DNA of 64,000 nt, taken from contig NZ_JAZHOH010000001.1 of the NCBI RefSeq assembly GCF_040419245.1, forward strand, positions 2,852,001 through 2,916,000, read 5' to 3'. Each line of letters opens with the position of its first letter. The stretch's first letter is position 1. A program made the position numbers and the translations under genes. This DNA is from Ewingella sp. CoE-038-23. GTDB taxonomy: Bacteria; Pseudomonadota; Gammaproteobacteria; Enterobacterales; Enterobacteriaceae. Shown here in pieces: positions 1 through 8,912 of the stretch. A model generated the notes under the pieces. It was not told the origin of the DNA. It made no database searches and was given only the letters and a program-made list of their open reading frames with translations.

Positions 1-89
1 AACTGCTGGCCCGCCACGTCGCGCCAGAGCTGGGCTGGACGCGCCGCACGCCAAAATCCGTGACTTCACCTCTGCACGAACTTGTTTAA
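1..89 (+). CDS. 3' end of an upstream gene, product uncertain
   Basis: An open frame enters from the left edge and ends at a TAA at 87-89, giving 28 C-terminal residues (LLARHVAPELGW... ...LHELV). It stops 9 bases before the next ATG, so it is probably the upstream member of the same operon. The neighbouring CMD/AhpD and VOC genes often sit beside luciferase-like flavin monooxygenases, and the tail would fit one, but 28 residues cannot prove it. Confidence 0.5.
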   Translation, partial: LLARHVAPELGWTRRTPKSVTSPLHELV

Positions 90-98
90 GGAAACGCC

Positions 99-1205
99 AT
101 GACTACCGCTCAAGATTTGCTCGACCAACTGGCTGTGATTGACGCTGGTTCAGAACTGGCGCAGGCGCGTGAAACTCGCGATGCCGCCACTCGTCACGCC
201 CAAGGGAGCTACGAAACCATTTTTAGCGCCGACGACGGCGTGGATTTCACCTTGGCCGAACGTCTGTTGCTGGCTGAAAACGTCGCCCGCTGGCATGGCG
301 ACAGCCAGCTGGCTTCCCACTATGCCGAGCGCCTGAACGCCCTGCCCGATGAAGGCAACACGGCGCGTTTGGAGTCTGCACTCGACCACGGCGAACGCCT
401 GAGCTTTAAACCGGCCAGCGCCACCGCCGCCCACTTACAGGCTTTGCAGCAGGCGGGCTGGTCATTAGACGCCATCGTCACCCTGTCGCAGCTGATTGCT
501 TTTGTCAGTTTCCAGACGCGCCAACTGCGCAGCTATCGCCTGATTGGCGGCCATTCTGTGGAAAACGCCAGCGACAGGAAAATCGCCGCAGGCTACTGGC
601 GTCACGATGGCAAAACCCACAGCGGGCGCTCTGCGCCGAAGGTGTTTACGCAGGCCGAACTGGGCTGGGAGCCGTGGATCCCGTCGAAGAAGCTGGAAGA
701 GTTTGATGCCGAGCAGCAGGCGATTCTGGCGCGCTTCGGCCATACCGACTCCGACTATTTCCGCCTGTTAGGCCGCAACCTGCCGGTCCTTGAGCAACGC
801 ACCCTGACCGACAAAGGCATTTTCTACACCAGTGGCGGCCTGCCGCGCAAAGAGCGCGAAATCGCCGCCACCGTTGCCAGCAAAATCAACGGCTGTATCT
901 ACTGCGCCTCGGTGCATTCGCGCAAAGCCAGCCAGTTGTCCAAGCAGACCGAAGACGTGCAGCGTCTGATCGACACCGCGCCGGGCGGCATTCTCAGCGA
1001 GGGGCAGTCCCCGCGCTGGCAGGTGCAGATCGACTTCGCCGCTGCGCTCTCCGCCACGCCGCCAACCGCCAGCAGCGCCCATATCGCCCGGCTGCGCGAA
1101 GAGGGGCTGAGCACGCTGGAAATCGTCGACTTAGCGCAATCCACCGCCTTCTTCGCTTGGGCCAATCGCCTGATGTTAACGCTGGGAGAACCTTTTGATG
1201 ACTGA
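99..1205 (+). CDS. Fused CMD-domain / AhpD-type alkylhydroperoxidase-like protein
   Basis: The 368-residue protein appears to hold two CMD-type (carboxymuconolactone decarboxylase) halves. The N-terminal half (about residues 1-180) keeps the helical core LSQLIAFVSFQTR but has no cysteine pair. The C-terminal half carries INGCIYCASVHSRKA at about residues 265-280, which is the AhpD-type CxxCxxxH redox motif. In AhpD relatives this pair is reduced and attacks peroxides. The specific substrate is unknown. The start ATG follows AAGGAAACGCC, an acceptable ribosome binding site. The gene overlaps the next one by 8 bases, so the two are translationally coupled. A role beside a flavin monooxygenase in breaking down an organic compound is inference from family neighbourhoods. 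Confidence 0.8.
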   Translation: MTTAQDLLDQLAVIDAGSELAQARETRDAATRHAQGSYETIFSADDGVDFTLAERLLLAENVARWHGDSQLASHYAERLNALPDEGNTARLESALDHGERLSFKPASATAAHLQALQQAGWSLDAIVTLSQLIAFVSFQTRQLRSYRLIGGHSVENASDRKIAAGYWRHDGKTHSGRSAPKVFTQAELGWEPWIPSKKLEEFDAEQQAILARFGHTDSDYFRLLGRNLPVLEQRTLTDKGIFYTSGGLPRKEREIAATVASKINGCIYCASVHSRKASQLSKQTEDVQRLIDTAPGGILSEGQSPRWQVQIDFAAALSATPPTASSAHIARLREEGLSTLEIVDLAQSTAFFAWANRLMLTLGEPFDD

Positions 1206-2079
1206 GATTTCAACGCCGGAACAGGCAGTAGAAACGAAAACTGAGATAACGCCGCACCTCGACCACGCGGTGATTAACGTGGCCGGATTGCTGGATCACG
1301 CCCAGCAGCAATTCCGCCGCTTGGGCTTCCAGCTCACGCCGCGCGGGCATCATTCGCTGGGTTCGAGCAATCATCTGGCGATTTTCGGCGAGAACTATCT
1401 TGAACTTTTAGGTTATGAAGCCGCCAACGAGCACACCCGCAAAGACCTGTGGCTCGCGCCGCTCGGCCTGACCGGGCTGGTTTGGAAAACGCAGGACGCC
1501 TCGGCGGTATTCCAGCATTTGCAGCAGCAAGACATTGCAGGCTCAGCGCCCGCCGATTTTTTCCGTCCGGTGCAGCTTAACGACGGCTCCGAGCCGAATG
1601 CGCGTTTTCGCACCGTGCCGCTCTCCGCCGAGCGCGTGGCCAATGGCCGTAGCTTCTTCTGCCAGCACATCACGCCGGAGCTGGTGTGGCGCATCGAATG
1701 GCAGCGCCACCCGAACGGGGTGAGCAATATCACCGGTTTCGTTATCGCGACCTCCGCGCCGCAGGAGACCGCCAGCGTTTATGCCGAATTGTTCGGCGAG
1801 TCGGCGCTGAGCCACGGCTCGCAAGGTGAAGTGGAGATCAAAGCCGGGCGCGCCACGGTGCGTTTCATCCCCCCAGAGCGCGCCACCGCCCTGTTCGGCA
1901 AGATCCCCGAAGGGGAAAACGGCACGGCGCGCATGGTCGCGCTGGAGTTTGCCACCGCGTCGCTGGACTTGGTGAGACAAAGTTTGAAAGTCGGCGAAAT
2001 TGCGTTTTCGGATACGCCGGAAGGCGTTGTGGTCAGAGCTGAAGATGCACTTGGGGTGGCATTACGTTTTACTGACTAG
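1198..2079 (+). CDS. VOC/glyoxalase-fold protein
   Basis: The 293-residue protein begins its domain with HLDHAVINVAGLLDHA, the usual first strand of the glyoxalase-like (VOC) fold, followed by FQLTPRGHHSLGSSNHLAIF and NYLELLGYE, which supply likely metal-ligand His and Glu positions. A second, weaker VOC half follows from about residue 180. An in-frame TTG lies one codon upstream, but I chose the ATG at 1198, which has GGGAG nine bases ahead. It overlaps the upstream CMD/AhpD gene, so the pair is one transcription unit. The substrate cannot be read from the sequence; lyase, isomerase or dioxygenase chemistry are all possible in this superfamily. Confidence 0.75.
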   Translation: MTEISTPEQAVETKTEITPHLDHAVINVAGLLDHAQQQFRRLGFQLTPRGHHSLGSSNHLAIFGENYLELLGYEAANEHTRKDLWLAPLGLTGLVWKTQDASAVFQHLQQQDIAGSAPADFFRPVQLNDGSEPNARFRTVPLSAERVANGRSFFCQHITPELVWRIEWQRHPNGVSNITGFVIATSAPQETASVYAELFGESALSHGSQGEVEIKAGRATVRFIPPERATALFGKIPEGENGTARMVALEFATASLDLVRQSLKVGEIAFSDTPEGVVVRAEDALGVALRFTD

Positions 2080-2094
2080 GCGAGTCGAGGGCGC

Positions 2095-2403
2095 TTTTAA
2101 ATTCAACGTCAAAATCGTGCGCTGCTGCCACACCGGTCTTAAGGTCAACACCTTGCGTTGCCACGCAAACTGGCCCAGAAGGCGCGTAAGCGCGCGCCCT
2201 CTGGACTCCCGCGCTTTTTATTGCTGGAAGATCGTGGCTGCGCAGGGTTGGAATGGACGTGTTTCAGCAGCCACTGTGTTCGCCGCGAAGTGCCGCCGCT
2301 TAGGCGGTTCCCGAATTTCAGGCTTCGAGCCTTGGGTCTCGAACCATTCATTCGGCGTCACTTCTGAACGCGGCCTACTGGCATTTACACCATACCGTTT
2401 CAG
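2095..2403 (+). repeat. Hairpin-rich intergenic repeat, copy A
   Basis: This non-coding stretch is similar, in inverted orientation, to 3120-3399. Shared blocks in the same order are TTCAACGTCAAAAyCGTG, CTGGACyCCC, TGTTTCAG, GCCGCCGCTTAGGCGG, GGCGTCA and CCGTTTCAG. Three hairpins occur in order at 2117-2131, 2175-2204 (CCAG...CTGG) and 2293-2307 (CCGCC-GCTTA-GGCGG). The middle stem has a different sequence from its counterpart in copy B, yet both still pair. It fills the gap between the VOC gene and the kinase-like gene; an open frame at 2000-2413 across it is not a credible gene. Confidence 0.75.
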
Positions 2404-2415
2404 TGGATTTTGACT

Positions 2416-2447
2416 TGCTCCCTTCCCCTTTTTCAGGGGGCGGAGCA
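2416..2447. other. Strong stem-loop beside repeat A
   Basis: TGCTCC...GGAGCA encloses a C-rich arm and a G-rich arm around TTTTTCA, about 12 pairs with one mismatch. It lies 34 bases from the stop of the minus-strand kinase-like gene. No T-run follows on either strand, so a classic terminator is not supported; it may be part of the repeat element. Confidence 0.4.
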
Positions 2448-2481
2448 GAACGTCGTTCTGACCTTCAAATTGATGAAAAGT

Positions 2482-3006
2482 CTAAACTAACTCCCACTCG
2501 CGCATCTGTTTTTTGATTTCTCTTGCCGAGGCCAGCCGGATTTTTGGCACTGTCCATTGTGCAAACTGCTTGGTATTGCGTTTGCGGCTTTTGGGCGTGA
2601 CGAAAATGATGTGGTGGAACATATCCCAGTTCAGGCTGTCTTTGCCCCCTTCCAGAGCGCCGTAGCGATGTTTTTCGAACAATGTCCGATTGAGATAACG
2701 CACAACGCTTAATGCCGTGGAGACATCCAGCACAATAATACCTGTTGCTCTGGCGAGGCGCTGTGGCTGCAACTTCGAATAATTGCCGTCAATAACCCAT
2801 CTTTCGCCTTTTATCTCTTCATCGTGAAGCGCGATGAATTCCTCCTTTGGCCGAGGCTGCCACTGAGTGTTAGGTAGATGATACAGCCGGTCGAGATGAA
2901 CAATCTTCAAATCCAACTTCTTGCCGATGGCATCAGCAAGCGTTGATTTACCACTATTAGAAGGACCCAAAATACAGATTCGATGACCAAGATCAGACAG
3001 TTTCAT
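2482..3006 (-). CDS. P-loop kinase-like protein (FlaR / topology-modulation type)
   Basis: The 174-residue protein starts MKLSDLGHRICILGPSNSGK: a P-loop GPSNSGKS at about residues 14-21, then KKLDLKIVHLDRLYHLPN and RWVIDGNYSKL. This pattern is typical of the adenylate-kinase-like proteins annotated as FlaR or topology modulation protein. A further basic segment (TPKSRKRNTKQF) follows. I chose the ATG at 3006 rather than 3024 because GAGG lies at proper distance. The biochemical role of this family is poorly defined and a nucleotide kinase activity is inference. The gene stands alone, flanked on both sides by inverted copies of the same intergenic repeat. Confidence 0.75.
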   Translation of the reverse strand: MKLSDLGHRICILGPSNSGKSTLADAIGKKLDLKIVHLDRLYHLPNTQWQPRPKEEFIALHDEEIKGERWVIDGNYSKLQPQRLARATGIIVLDVSTALSVVRYLNRTLFEKHRYGALEGGKDSLNWDMFHHIIFVTPKSRKRNTKQFAQWTVPKIRLASAREIKKQMREWELV

Positions 3007-3119
3007 GAGTACCTCAAAGAGCAACTGCTAAGCAAAAAGGGGCGGCATTATAAGCAACCCATTGCCAGCTTTCTACTTTGAAATAGAGAAGAGATAACAC
3101 CAACCTAAACAGTGGCTGT

Positions 3120-3399
3120 CTGAAACGGCACGACTGAAAAGCCCCTAGACCGCAGTCAAAAATGACGCCGAGGGAGAGGTGAGAAACAACGAGCGGGGGT
3201 ATACGAGTTGGTCCGAACCCGAACTGAGGGCACCGCCTAAGCGGCGGCATTTTGCGGTGAACACCGAGGTTTCTGAAACATGTCCGCCCAACCAGCGAAG
3301 CGCGCAGTGAAAGAGCCCGGGGGTCCAGGGGGCGGTGGCGATAAGCCGCCCCCTGGTCGGTGTGGGCCGAAGCCCACGGTTTTGACGTTGAAGTTAAAA
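3120..3399 (-). repeat. Hairpin-rich intergenic repeat, copy B (inverted)
   Basis: Read on the minus strand this matches copy A at 2095-2403 block by block. Its hairpins are tighter: GTGGGC-CGAA-GCCCAC at 3362-3377, an 11-pair perfect stem bounded by CCAG/CTGG at 3325-3356, and CCGCC-TAAGC-GGCGG at 3233-3247. It occupies most of the gap between the kinase-like gene and the TonB receptor gene. No ORF with coding character is visible. Confidence 0.75.
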
Positions 3400-3427
3400 C
3401 TTCACGGCAGGTCTGGGCAGCCGCCCA

Positions 3428-5401
3428 TCAAAACTTATAATCAACCGCCACAAAGTATCGACGACCATCCTCGTTATAGCTGTAAGCATCGCGATTCAAG
3501 TCTTTATCCAGCAGGTTCAGCACGCCGGCGCGGATCTTCACGGCTTTGTTTACTTTGTATGAACCGCCGGTGTCCCACATGGTGTAACCGCCCGGCGTCG
3601 CGCCGTTGTCGGTCACGGTGCGGGTCTGGCCTTTCATGTTGGCAGTCAGATAAAGATTCCAGTCGTCCTGCGGGTTCCAGTCAAGGGTGGCGTTGGCGGT
3701 GTGGAACGGCAGCGTGTTGAGTGGCTTATTGCCGCCATTGCTCAAGTCGCGCCCGTCGTTGTAGGTGTAGTTAAGCTTCAGGCCAAAGGCTTCGCTTAAC
3801 GGCAGCTTCAACTCCGTTTCCAGCCCGCGAATACGCGCTTTGTTGACATTGTAATATTTGAAAATCGGATTGCCCGATTTATCAAAACCCACAAAGTTAC
3901 TGTAGCTCGGTGCCTCCGCGCGGTCGCGGGTGCGGTTGATACCAATCATGTCGTCAACGTCGTTCTGGAACACCGTGGCGCTGGCGGTGACATCTTCCAG
4001 CAGGCCCTCTTCGCCCGCATAGTACAGGCCAAGCTCGACGCTTTCGCTGGTTTCTGGCTTGAGGTCCGGGTTACCGACGATTTGACAGGCACCGCGACAG
4101 GAAGCGCTGGTCCAGTCGGAACTGAGTTGCAGCAGTGACGGGGCTTTGAACGCCGTGGCCCAGCCGCCTTTTACCGTCACGGTGTCGGTAGCGTTATAGA
4201 CCAAATAAGCACGCGGCGACCAGTTCACGCCGTAGTTTTCGTGGTCGTCCATGCGCACGCCGCCGGTGAAGGCCAGATTTTCAAACATCCGCCATTCATC
4301 TTCGACAAAGATCGCATACTGGTTGGCCTGAGTGCTGCCGCTGCCGGACAGATTGATATTATCTTCCAGCTTGTCGTTGCGATACTCACCGCCGAGGGTG
4401 AATAACTGATTGATTTCACCCAGAGGCACGACAATTTTGCCGTCCAGCGAGTTGTTTTTCGAGGTGATAGTGTCGCTGTTTTTATTCTCAAGATTTTCAC
4501 CGTAGAAGCGCAATTCGGTATTCGCCCAGCCCCAGCGGCCATTGTGGCCTAGCGAGTAGTTTTCGCGCTCGAGACGGTTTTTATCCAGCGTGTCAGAATC
4601 GCGATCCTGACGGTTGAAACCGTAACCGAAGGTCAGATCCTGATTATCTTCCGGGGTCAGCGTGAATTCAGCATTGGCGTTGCGCATGGTGTAACCTTCA
4701 ATGCGCGGCAAACCGGCTGAACCACTGGAGGAATCCGTCTGATCTTTCTCACGTTTTCCCAATGCGCCGTAGACTTTCACCCCGAGCATGTCGTCAATTA
4801 ACGGGCCGCTGGTGAAGAAATTACTGTTATAGCTATCGCCGCGATCGCGGTGCTCCTGCACGGTGGTATCCGCACTTAAGGTGCCGTGCCAGGCTTTGCC
4901 GACTTTGCGGGTGATGATGTTGACCACGCCACCCAGCGCGTCGGAGCCGTAGAGCGAGGACATCGGCCCGCGCACCACTTCGATGCGTTCGATGGACTCT
5001 GTGGGGATCCAGCTGAGATCAAAATCGTTATGGCGGAATACGGCGTTGCGCGAGTTAACGCGTTTGCCGTCGACCAAAATCAGCGTATAGCTACTGCTCA
5101 GCCCGCGAATACTGACGCCTTGACGGTTGTCGCCTTCGCTGGTGAGCTGCACGCCCGGCACGTCTTTCAGGACATCTTTCAGGTTTTGTACCGGCTTTTT
5201 ATTTAAATCATCGTGGGTGATGACGCTAATACTGGCGGGAGCATCTTTGAGGTTTTGCTGCACCGAAGAGGCGGTAACGACTATCTGATCCTCGTTATCC
5301 TTTGCCTCTTTAGCGTCGTCGGCAAACACCGGAAACGCTGCGGTGAACAGCTGTGCGCATAATCCGGCCTTCATTGCCGGTGTCCATGTAACCTTGACCA
5401 T
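3428..5401 (-). CDS. TonB-dependent siderophore receptor (CirA/IrgA-like)
   Basis: The 657-residue outer-membrane protein has a signal peptide ending near [11 protein letters not shown], a TonB box DQIVVTASS at about residues 38-46, a plug domain ([60 protein letters not shown]) and a 22-strand-type barrel ending in the C-terminal Phe. Plug wording resembles CirA and IrgA catecholate receptors. A cysteine pair in [12 protein letters not shown] (about residues 435-446) suggests a disulfide in an extracellular loop. Downstream on the same strand nothing follows; upstream lie the matching ABC transporter genes, so it probably feeds a siderophore to them. The exact ligand is unknown. Confidence 0.9.
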   Translation of the reverse strand: MVKVTWTPAMKAGLCAQLFTAAFPVFADDAKEAKDNEDQIVVTASSVQQNLKDAPASISVITHDDLNKKPVQNLKDVLKDVPGVQLTSEGDNRQGVSIRGLSSSYTLILVDGKRVNSRNAVFRHNDFDLSWIPTESIERIEVVRGPMSSLYGSDALGGVVNIITRKVGKAWHGTLSADTTVQEHRDRGDSYNSNFFTSGPLIDDMLGVKVYGALGKREKDQTDSSSGSAGLPRIEGYTMRNANAEFTLTPEDNQDLTFGYGFNRQDRDSDTLDKNRLERENYSLGHNGRWGWANTELRFYGENLENKNSDTITSKNNSLDGKIVVPLGEINQLFTLGGEYRNDKLEDNINLSGSGSTQANQYAIFVEDEWRMFENLAFTGGVRMDDHENYGVNWSPRAYLVYNATDTVTVKGGWATAFKAPSLLQLSSDWTSASCRGACQIVGNPDLKPETSESVELGLYYAGEEGLLEDVTASATVFQNDVDDMIGINRTRDRAEAPSYSNFVGFDKSGNPIFKYYNVNKARIRGLETELKLPLSEAFGLKLNYTYNDGRDLSNGGNKPLNTLPFHTANATLDWNPQDDWNLYLTANMKGQTRTVTDNGATPGGYTMWDTGGSYKVNKAVKIRAGVLNLLDKDLNRDAYSYNEDGRRYFVAVDYKF

Positions 5402-5427
5402 GTTGCATTCTCTCCATGAGATAAAAT

Positions 5428-5443
5428 AACAAGCAAACTTGTT
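5428..5443. promoter_or_regulatory. Palindrome upstream of the TonB receptor gene
   Basis: AACAAG-CAAA-CTTGTT is a perfect 6-bp inverted repeat about 27 bases upstream of the receptor start codon. It does not match the Fur consensus. It may be an operator or a leader hairpin; no regulator can be assigned. Confidence 0.3.
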
Positions 5444-5536
5444 AAATAGCCAATATCACCGGATGACAGGCGTGGGTGTGCCGCCCGGGATAAAGGATTG
5501 TTATTTGGTTTAGGCTCACTAATTGAAGGTTGAAGC

Positions 5537-5563
5537 ATCAGGCCACTACTTTGGCGGCCTGAT
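5537..5563. terminator. Possible stem-loop terminator after the ABC genes
   Basis: ATCAGGCC and GGCCTGAT are separated by 11 bases, between the ATPase stop codon (5610) and the receptor start. The only T-rich flank is TATTTAT on the plus-strand side, so it is at best a weak terminator for the minus-strand ABC operon. Confidence 0.3.
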
Positions 5564-5609
5564 TATTTATAAAAAATACTGCGCATATGTCCGAAACAAG
5601 ACGAGCATT

Positions 5610-6449
5610 TTAGATGGAGGGGGCGCTAACTAACCCATCAATCAAGATTTGCGGCGTTCCCTGCGAGCAGCGCTCGATACGTCCGCGCACGCCATAGACG
5701 CGTGCCAGACTGTCCGGCGTGATCACCTCTTCCGGCTCTCCATCGGCAATCAGATTGCCGTCTTTCAGCATCAATACGCGATCGCCGTGGCGCAGCGCGA
5801 TATTGATGTCATGCACCACCACCACGGTGACGATATTGCGTTTTTGCGTCTCTTTGCGCACTAAGTCCATCACGTGGAATTGATAGTTCAAGTCCAGTGC
5901 TGACAGTGGCTCGTCAAGCAGCAGCAGCGACGGTTGGCGAATCAGCGACTGCGCCAAGCCCACCAGCTGCTTCTGACCACCAGAAAGCTGGTCGAGATAG
6001 CTCAGGGCCAGATGTTCAATCCCCAGCTGCTGCAACAGCGTCATCACCTGCTCGGTGGTTTCCGCCTGTTTGCCATTACTGCCCGAGGCGCGTTGAGCCA
6101 CAATGATCGACTCCAGCACGTGCAGATGCACACCCGCCGGCAGCGACTGAGGCAGATAGACCACCTGCTCGGCGCGGCGGGCGAAAGGCATGGGCATCAG
6201 GTCGTGGCCGTCGAGGATCAGCTGCCCTTCGGCGCGATTCAGCCCGGCCAGCGAGCGTAGAAGCGTGGATTTCCCACTGCCGTTCGGCCCCAGCAGCACG
6301 GTAATTTTACCCCGTGGCAGCATCGGCACGTTGAGGTCACTGATCACCAAACGTTTCGGGTAGCCCGCTTTAAAACCGCGGATTTGCAGCCCTTGGGTGG
6401 CCGAGTTCAAGTCAGTTTTTGCAGTAAATTCTAAAGTGGTATCAGACAT
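5610..6449 (-). CDS. Iron-siderophore ABC transporter ATP-binding protein (FecE/FepC type)
   Basis: The 279-residue ATPase has Walker A GPNGSGKSTLL at about residues 54-64, a Q-loop at YLPQSLP, the ABC signature LSGGQKQLV, Walker B SLLLLDEPLSALD and the switch His in VVVHD. Order and wording are those of FecE/FepC/BtuD importers. Its start codon overlaps the permease stop by one base (TGATG), giving tight coupling. It would power uptake of an Fe(III)-siderophore across the inner membrane with the two upstream gene products. A single permease gene implies a permease homodimer. Confidence 0.92.
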   Translation of the reverse strand: MSDTTLEFTAKTDLNSATQGLQIRGFKAGYPKRLVISDLNVPMLPRGKITVLLGPNGSGKSTLLRSLAGLNRAEGQLILDGHDLMPMPFARRAEQVVYLPQSLPAGVHLHVLESIIVAQRASGSNGKQAETTEQVMTLLQQLGIEHLALSYLDQLSGGQKQLVGLAQSLIRQPSLLLLDEPLSALDLNYQFHVMDLVRKETQKRNIVTVVVVHDINIALRHGDRVLMLKDGNLIADGEPEEVITPDSLARVYGVRGRIERCSQGTPQILIDGLVSAPSI

Positions 6450-7543
6450 CAGACGTTCCCCCGATGACGCAGAATAATACTCAGGAAGAACGGCACGCCA
6501 ACCAAAGAAGTCACAATACCCACCGGAATAATGACGCCCGGCACCAGATTTTTCGAGGCAACGGAAGCCATCGACAGCACCAGAGCACCAATCAGCGCAC
6601 TGGCTGGCAGGTAGAAGCGGTGATCCTCACCGAACATCAGGCGGGCAATGTGGGGCGCAACCAGACCGATAAAGCCGATTGGGCCGACAAACGCCACCGC
6701 CAGCGCGGAAAGAATACTGATTCGCAGCAGAGTGCCGAGGCGCAGACGGCGCACGTCGATACCAAAACTGATGGCGCGGTCTTCGCCGAGGCGCAGCGCG
6801 GTCAGCTTCCACGCGCTCATCATCGACCAAGGCAGCAGCACAAAGAAGGCCAGCAGCATCACGCCCAGTTTGACCCAAGAGGCACGCGCCAGACTGCCCA
6901 TGGTCCAGAACACCAGACCTTGCAGCGTATCCTCAGTGGCAATGAACTGCATCAGCGAGACTAAGGCGTTGAAAGTAAAGACCAGCGCGATACCGAACAG
7001 CACCACGCCGGAGCTGGCAACTCGCGTCCAGCGCGTGATGCCGTCGAGCATTAATGCGGCGAGTAAGGCGAAAATGAAGGCGTTAGCCGAGATAAACCAC
7101 TGATCCGGCACGCCCGGAATACCAATTCCCAGCACAATCGCCAGCGCAGCACCGAAGGCCGCCGCCGATGAGACGCCGAGGGTAAACGGCGACGCCAGCG
7201 GGTTGTTGAGGATAGTCTGCATCTCTGCCCCGGCGAGGCCGAGCGACATGCCCACCGCGATAGCCATCAGGGCATAAGGCAGGCGGATATCCCAAACAAT
7301 AACGCGTGTCCCGGCATCCGCAGAGGCGGAATCAAACAGCGTTTGCCAGAGTGTACCGAGCGACAACCCCGATGGCCCCATCACAAAGTCGATCAGCAGC
7401 GAGGCGACAATAGCCAGCACCAGCACCAACATGATTAATAGACGGCGACGGACAATATTTTGATAGCGTCCCATCACGCTGCCATCAGCCTGCGGGCTGG
7501 TATTCAGCAAGGGATCGGTAGTTGCGCTCATGTTTCTAGACAT
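6449..7543 (-). CDS. Iron-siderophore ABC transporter permease (FecCD family)
   Basis: The 364-residue membrane protein has about nine to ten hydrophobic segments after a soluble N-terminus of some 30 residues. FecCD hallmarks include SLGLAGAEMQTILNNPLASPFTLGVSSAAAFGAA (read in parts) and the cytoplasmic GPIGFIGLVAPHIARLMFGEDHR, the helix that docks on the ATPase. The first Met lies only four codons ahead of another (MSATTD), and no strong ribosome binding site decides between them. It sits between the binding-protein and ATPase genes in one minus-strand operon. Confidence 0.92.
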   Translation of the reverse strand: MSRNMSATTDPLLNTSPQADGSVMGRYQNIVRRRLLIMLVLVLAIVASLLIDFVMGPSGLSLGTLWQTLFDSASADAGTRVIVWDIRLPYALMAIAVGMSLGLAGAEMQTILNNPLASPFTLGVSSAAAFGAALAIVLGIGIPGVPDQWFISANAFIFALLAALMLDGITRWTRVASSGVVLFGIALVFTFNALVSLMQFIATEDTLQGLVFWTMGSLARASWVKLGVMLLAFFVLLPWSMMSAWKLTALRLGEDRAISFGIDVRRLRLGTLLRISILSALAVAFVGPIGFIGLVAPHIARLMFGEDHRFYLPASALIGALVLSMASVASKNLVPGVIIPVGIVTSLVGVPFFLSIILRHRGNV

Positions 7544-7577
7544 CTCAGTGATTTATAAATCTCAAACGTGCAGCAGC

Positions 7578-8744
7578 TTACTGCCCGCTTTCCTGTTTTT
7601 TGGCTTCAGTCCAGTAGGTGCCGGAAGGCTCTACCGCCAAAAACTGTTGGTACATCTGTTTCATGGTCTGCTCAGGATCTAAATCAGCAAACTTCTGCGG
7701 ATAGAACCACTTAGCAAACGCCTGCACCGCCAACACGTTATACGGTGAGTTGTAATAATTGTGCCAAATACCGAAACTGTGCCCCTCTTCCACCGCCTTC
7801 AGGGTAGAAATCCCCTTGCGCTGAAGCAGCGGCGTGAAGCTCGCCTGAGCCTGCTGTGGCGTCACCTGCGCGCCCAGAATCAGACTGGTCGGCAGTGAGG
7901 TATCTCCGGCTTTCTTCGGCGCACCGCCACCGCTGGCGATGTAAATATCCGGCTGGGAAGCGATCACTTTTTCCAGATTGACCAGTCCCAGCGGACCCGG
8001 CAGCAGCGGCTTGGAAATGTTAACGCCACCGGCCAAATCGATGAAGTCGCCCATATTGCCATTTCCCGCTGAGCGGCAGCATTCATCCGTGGTTGATGCA
8101 CGCAGTTCAATAAACACTTTCGGTTTATTTTCTTCGCTCACCTTGCTGGTGACATCCGTTACGCGCTTGATATTGTTGCGATAAAACTGGATGTAATCCT
8201 GCGCCTGCTTTTCACGGTTGAGCACTTTACCCAGTAATTCCATACTTGGCAGAGTATTTTTCAGCGGCGAGGTGCGGAAATCGATAAACACCACCGGCAC
8301 GCCCGCTTTCTCAAGCTGGCCGACTAACTCGCTGCTGCGGCCGGGGCCGTGCCCTGCAAGGCCAAAGATGGCGATATCAGGTCGCAGCGTCAGCACCTTC
8401 TCCGGGCTGATGCTGTCAGCCGTCGTGGTGCCAATCAGCGGTATTTTATCAATTTGCGGAAACTTCTCGCGATACACCGCATAGGTTTGAGGGTCCAGTT
8501 TACGGAAATCCCCCTGCCAGCCGACAATGCGGTCAAAGGGCTTCTGCCCTTCCAACAAAGAAACCGCGTAAAACAGTCGGCCTTCGCCCAAAACAATGCG
8601 CTGTACATTATCCGGTACGGTCACGGTTCGCCCGGCGATATCCGTTACGGTAACCGCTAATGCCTGCGTGCTGCAAAGCCCCAGAATCAGGCTGATTGCC
8701 GCGCCCTTCACTCCTGTAAAACGGTATTTATCCTGCATTATCAT
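7578..8744 (-). CDS. Periplasmic iron-siderophore binding protein
   Basis: The 388-residue protein has a signal peptide (GAAISLILGLCSTQALA) and the class III binding-protein start VTVTDIAGRTVTVPDNVQRIVL. Further family blocks are SPEKVLTLRPDIAIFG, NLEKVIASQPDIYIASGGG and NSPYNVLAVQAFAKWFYPQKF. An unusual CC pair occurs in STTDECCRSAGNG. It is the first gene of the ABC operon and carries a Fur-box promoter. Another in-frame ATG lies two codons downstream, so the exact start is open. It should pass the ligand from the TonB receptor to the FecCD-type permease. Confidence 0.9.
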   Translation of the reverse strand: MIMQDKYRFTGVKGAAISLILGLCSTQALAVTVTDIAGRTVTVPDNVQRIVLGEGRLFYAVSLLEGQKPFDRIVGWQGDFRKLDPQTYAVYREKFPQIDKIPLIGTTTADSISPEKVLTLRPDIAIFGLAGHGPGRSSELVGQLEKAGVPVVFIDFRTSPLKNTLPSMELLGKVLNREKQAQDYIQFYRNNIKRVTDVTSKVSEENKPKVFIELRASTTDECCRSAGNGNMGDFIDLAGGVNISKPLLPGPLGLVNLEKVIASQPDIYIASGGGAPKKAGDTSLPTSLILGAQVTPQQAQASFTPLLQRKGISTLKAVEEGHSFGIWHNYYNSPYNVLAVQAFAKWFYPQKFADLDPEQTMKQMYQQFLAVEPSGTYWTEAKKQESGQ

Positions 8745-8791
8745 CTTCTTGCAATTCCTTTACGTTTCCCTGAAGAGGGCATAACAATAAT

Positions 8792-8810
8792 GGAAACGAT
8801 AATAATTATC
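8792..8810 (-). promoter_or_regulatory. Fur box for the siderophore ABC operon
   Basis: GGAAAC-GATAAT-A-ATTATC: the two right-hand hexamers match the Fur consensus (three GATAAT-type hexamers) perfectly and form a 13-bp palindrome. It lies about 50 bases upstream of the binding-protein start. Iron-repressed expression is expected. Confidence 0.75.
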
Positions 8811-8912
8811 AATGCGATATGCAGAAGCTATTAAGACTACAGGATGTTTTGGCCGGAACAAATCAATGGCAGGTAACAAAGCGTTAACCTGTACTACTAA
8901 AAACTTCTCAAT

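Noticed and set aside
2000..2413. Open frame of 137 codons overlapping the VOC gene end
   Set aside because: It runs through repeat copy A and its hairpins; the homologous copy B does not keep the frame.
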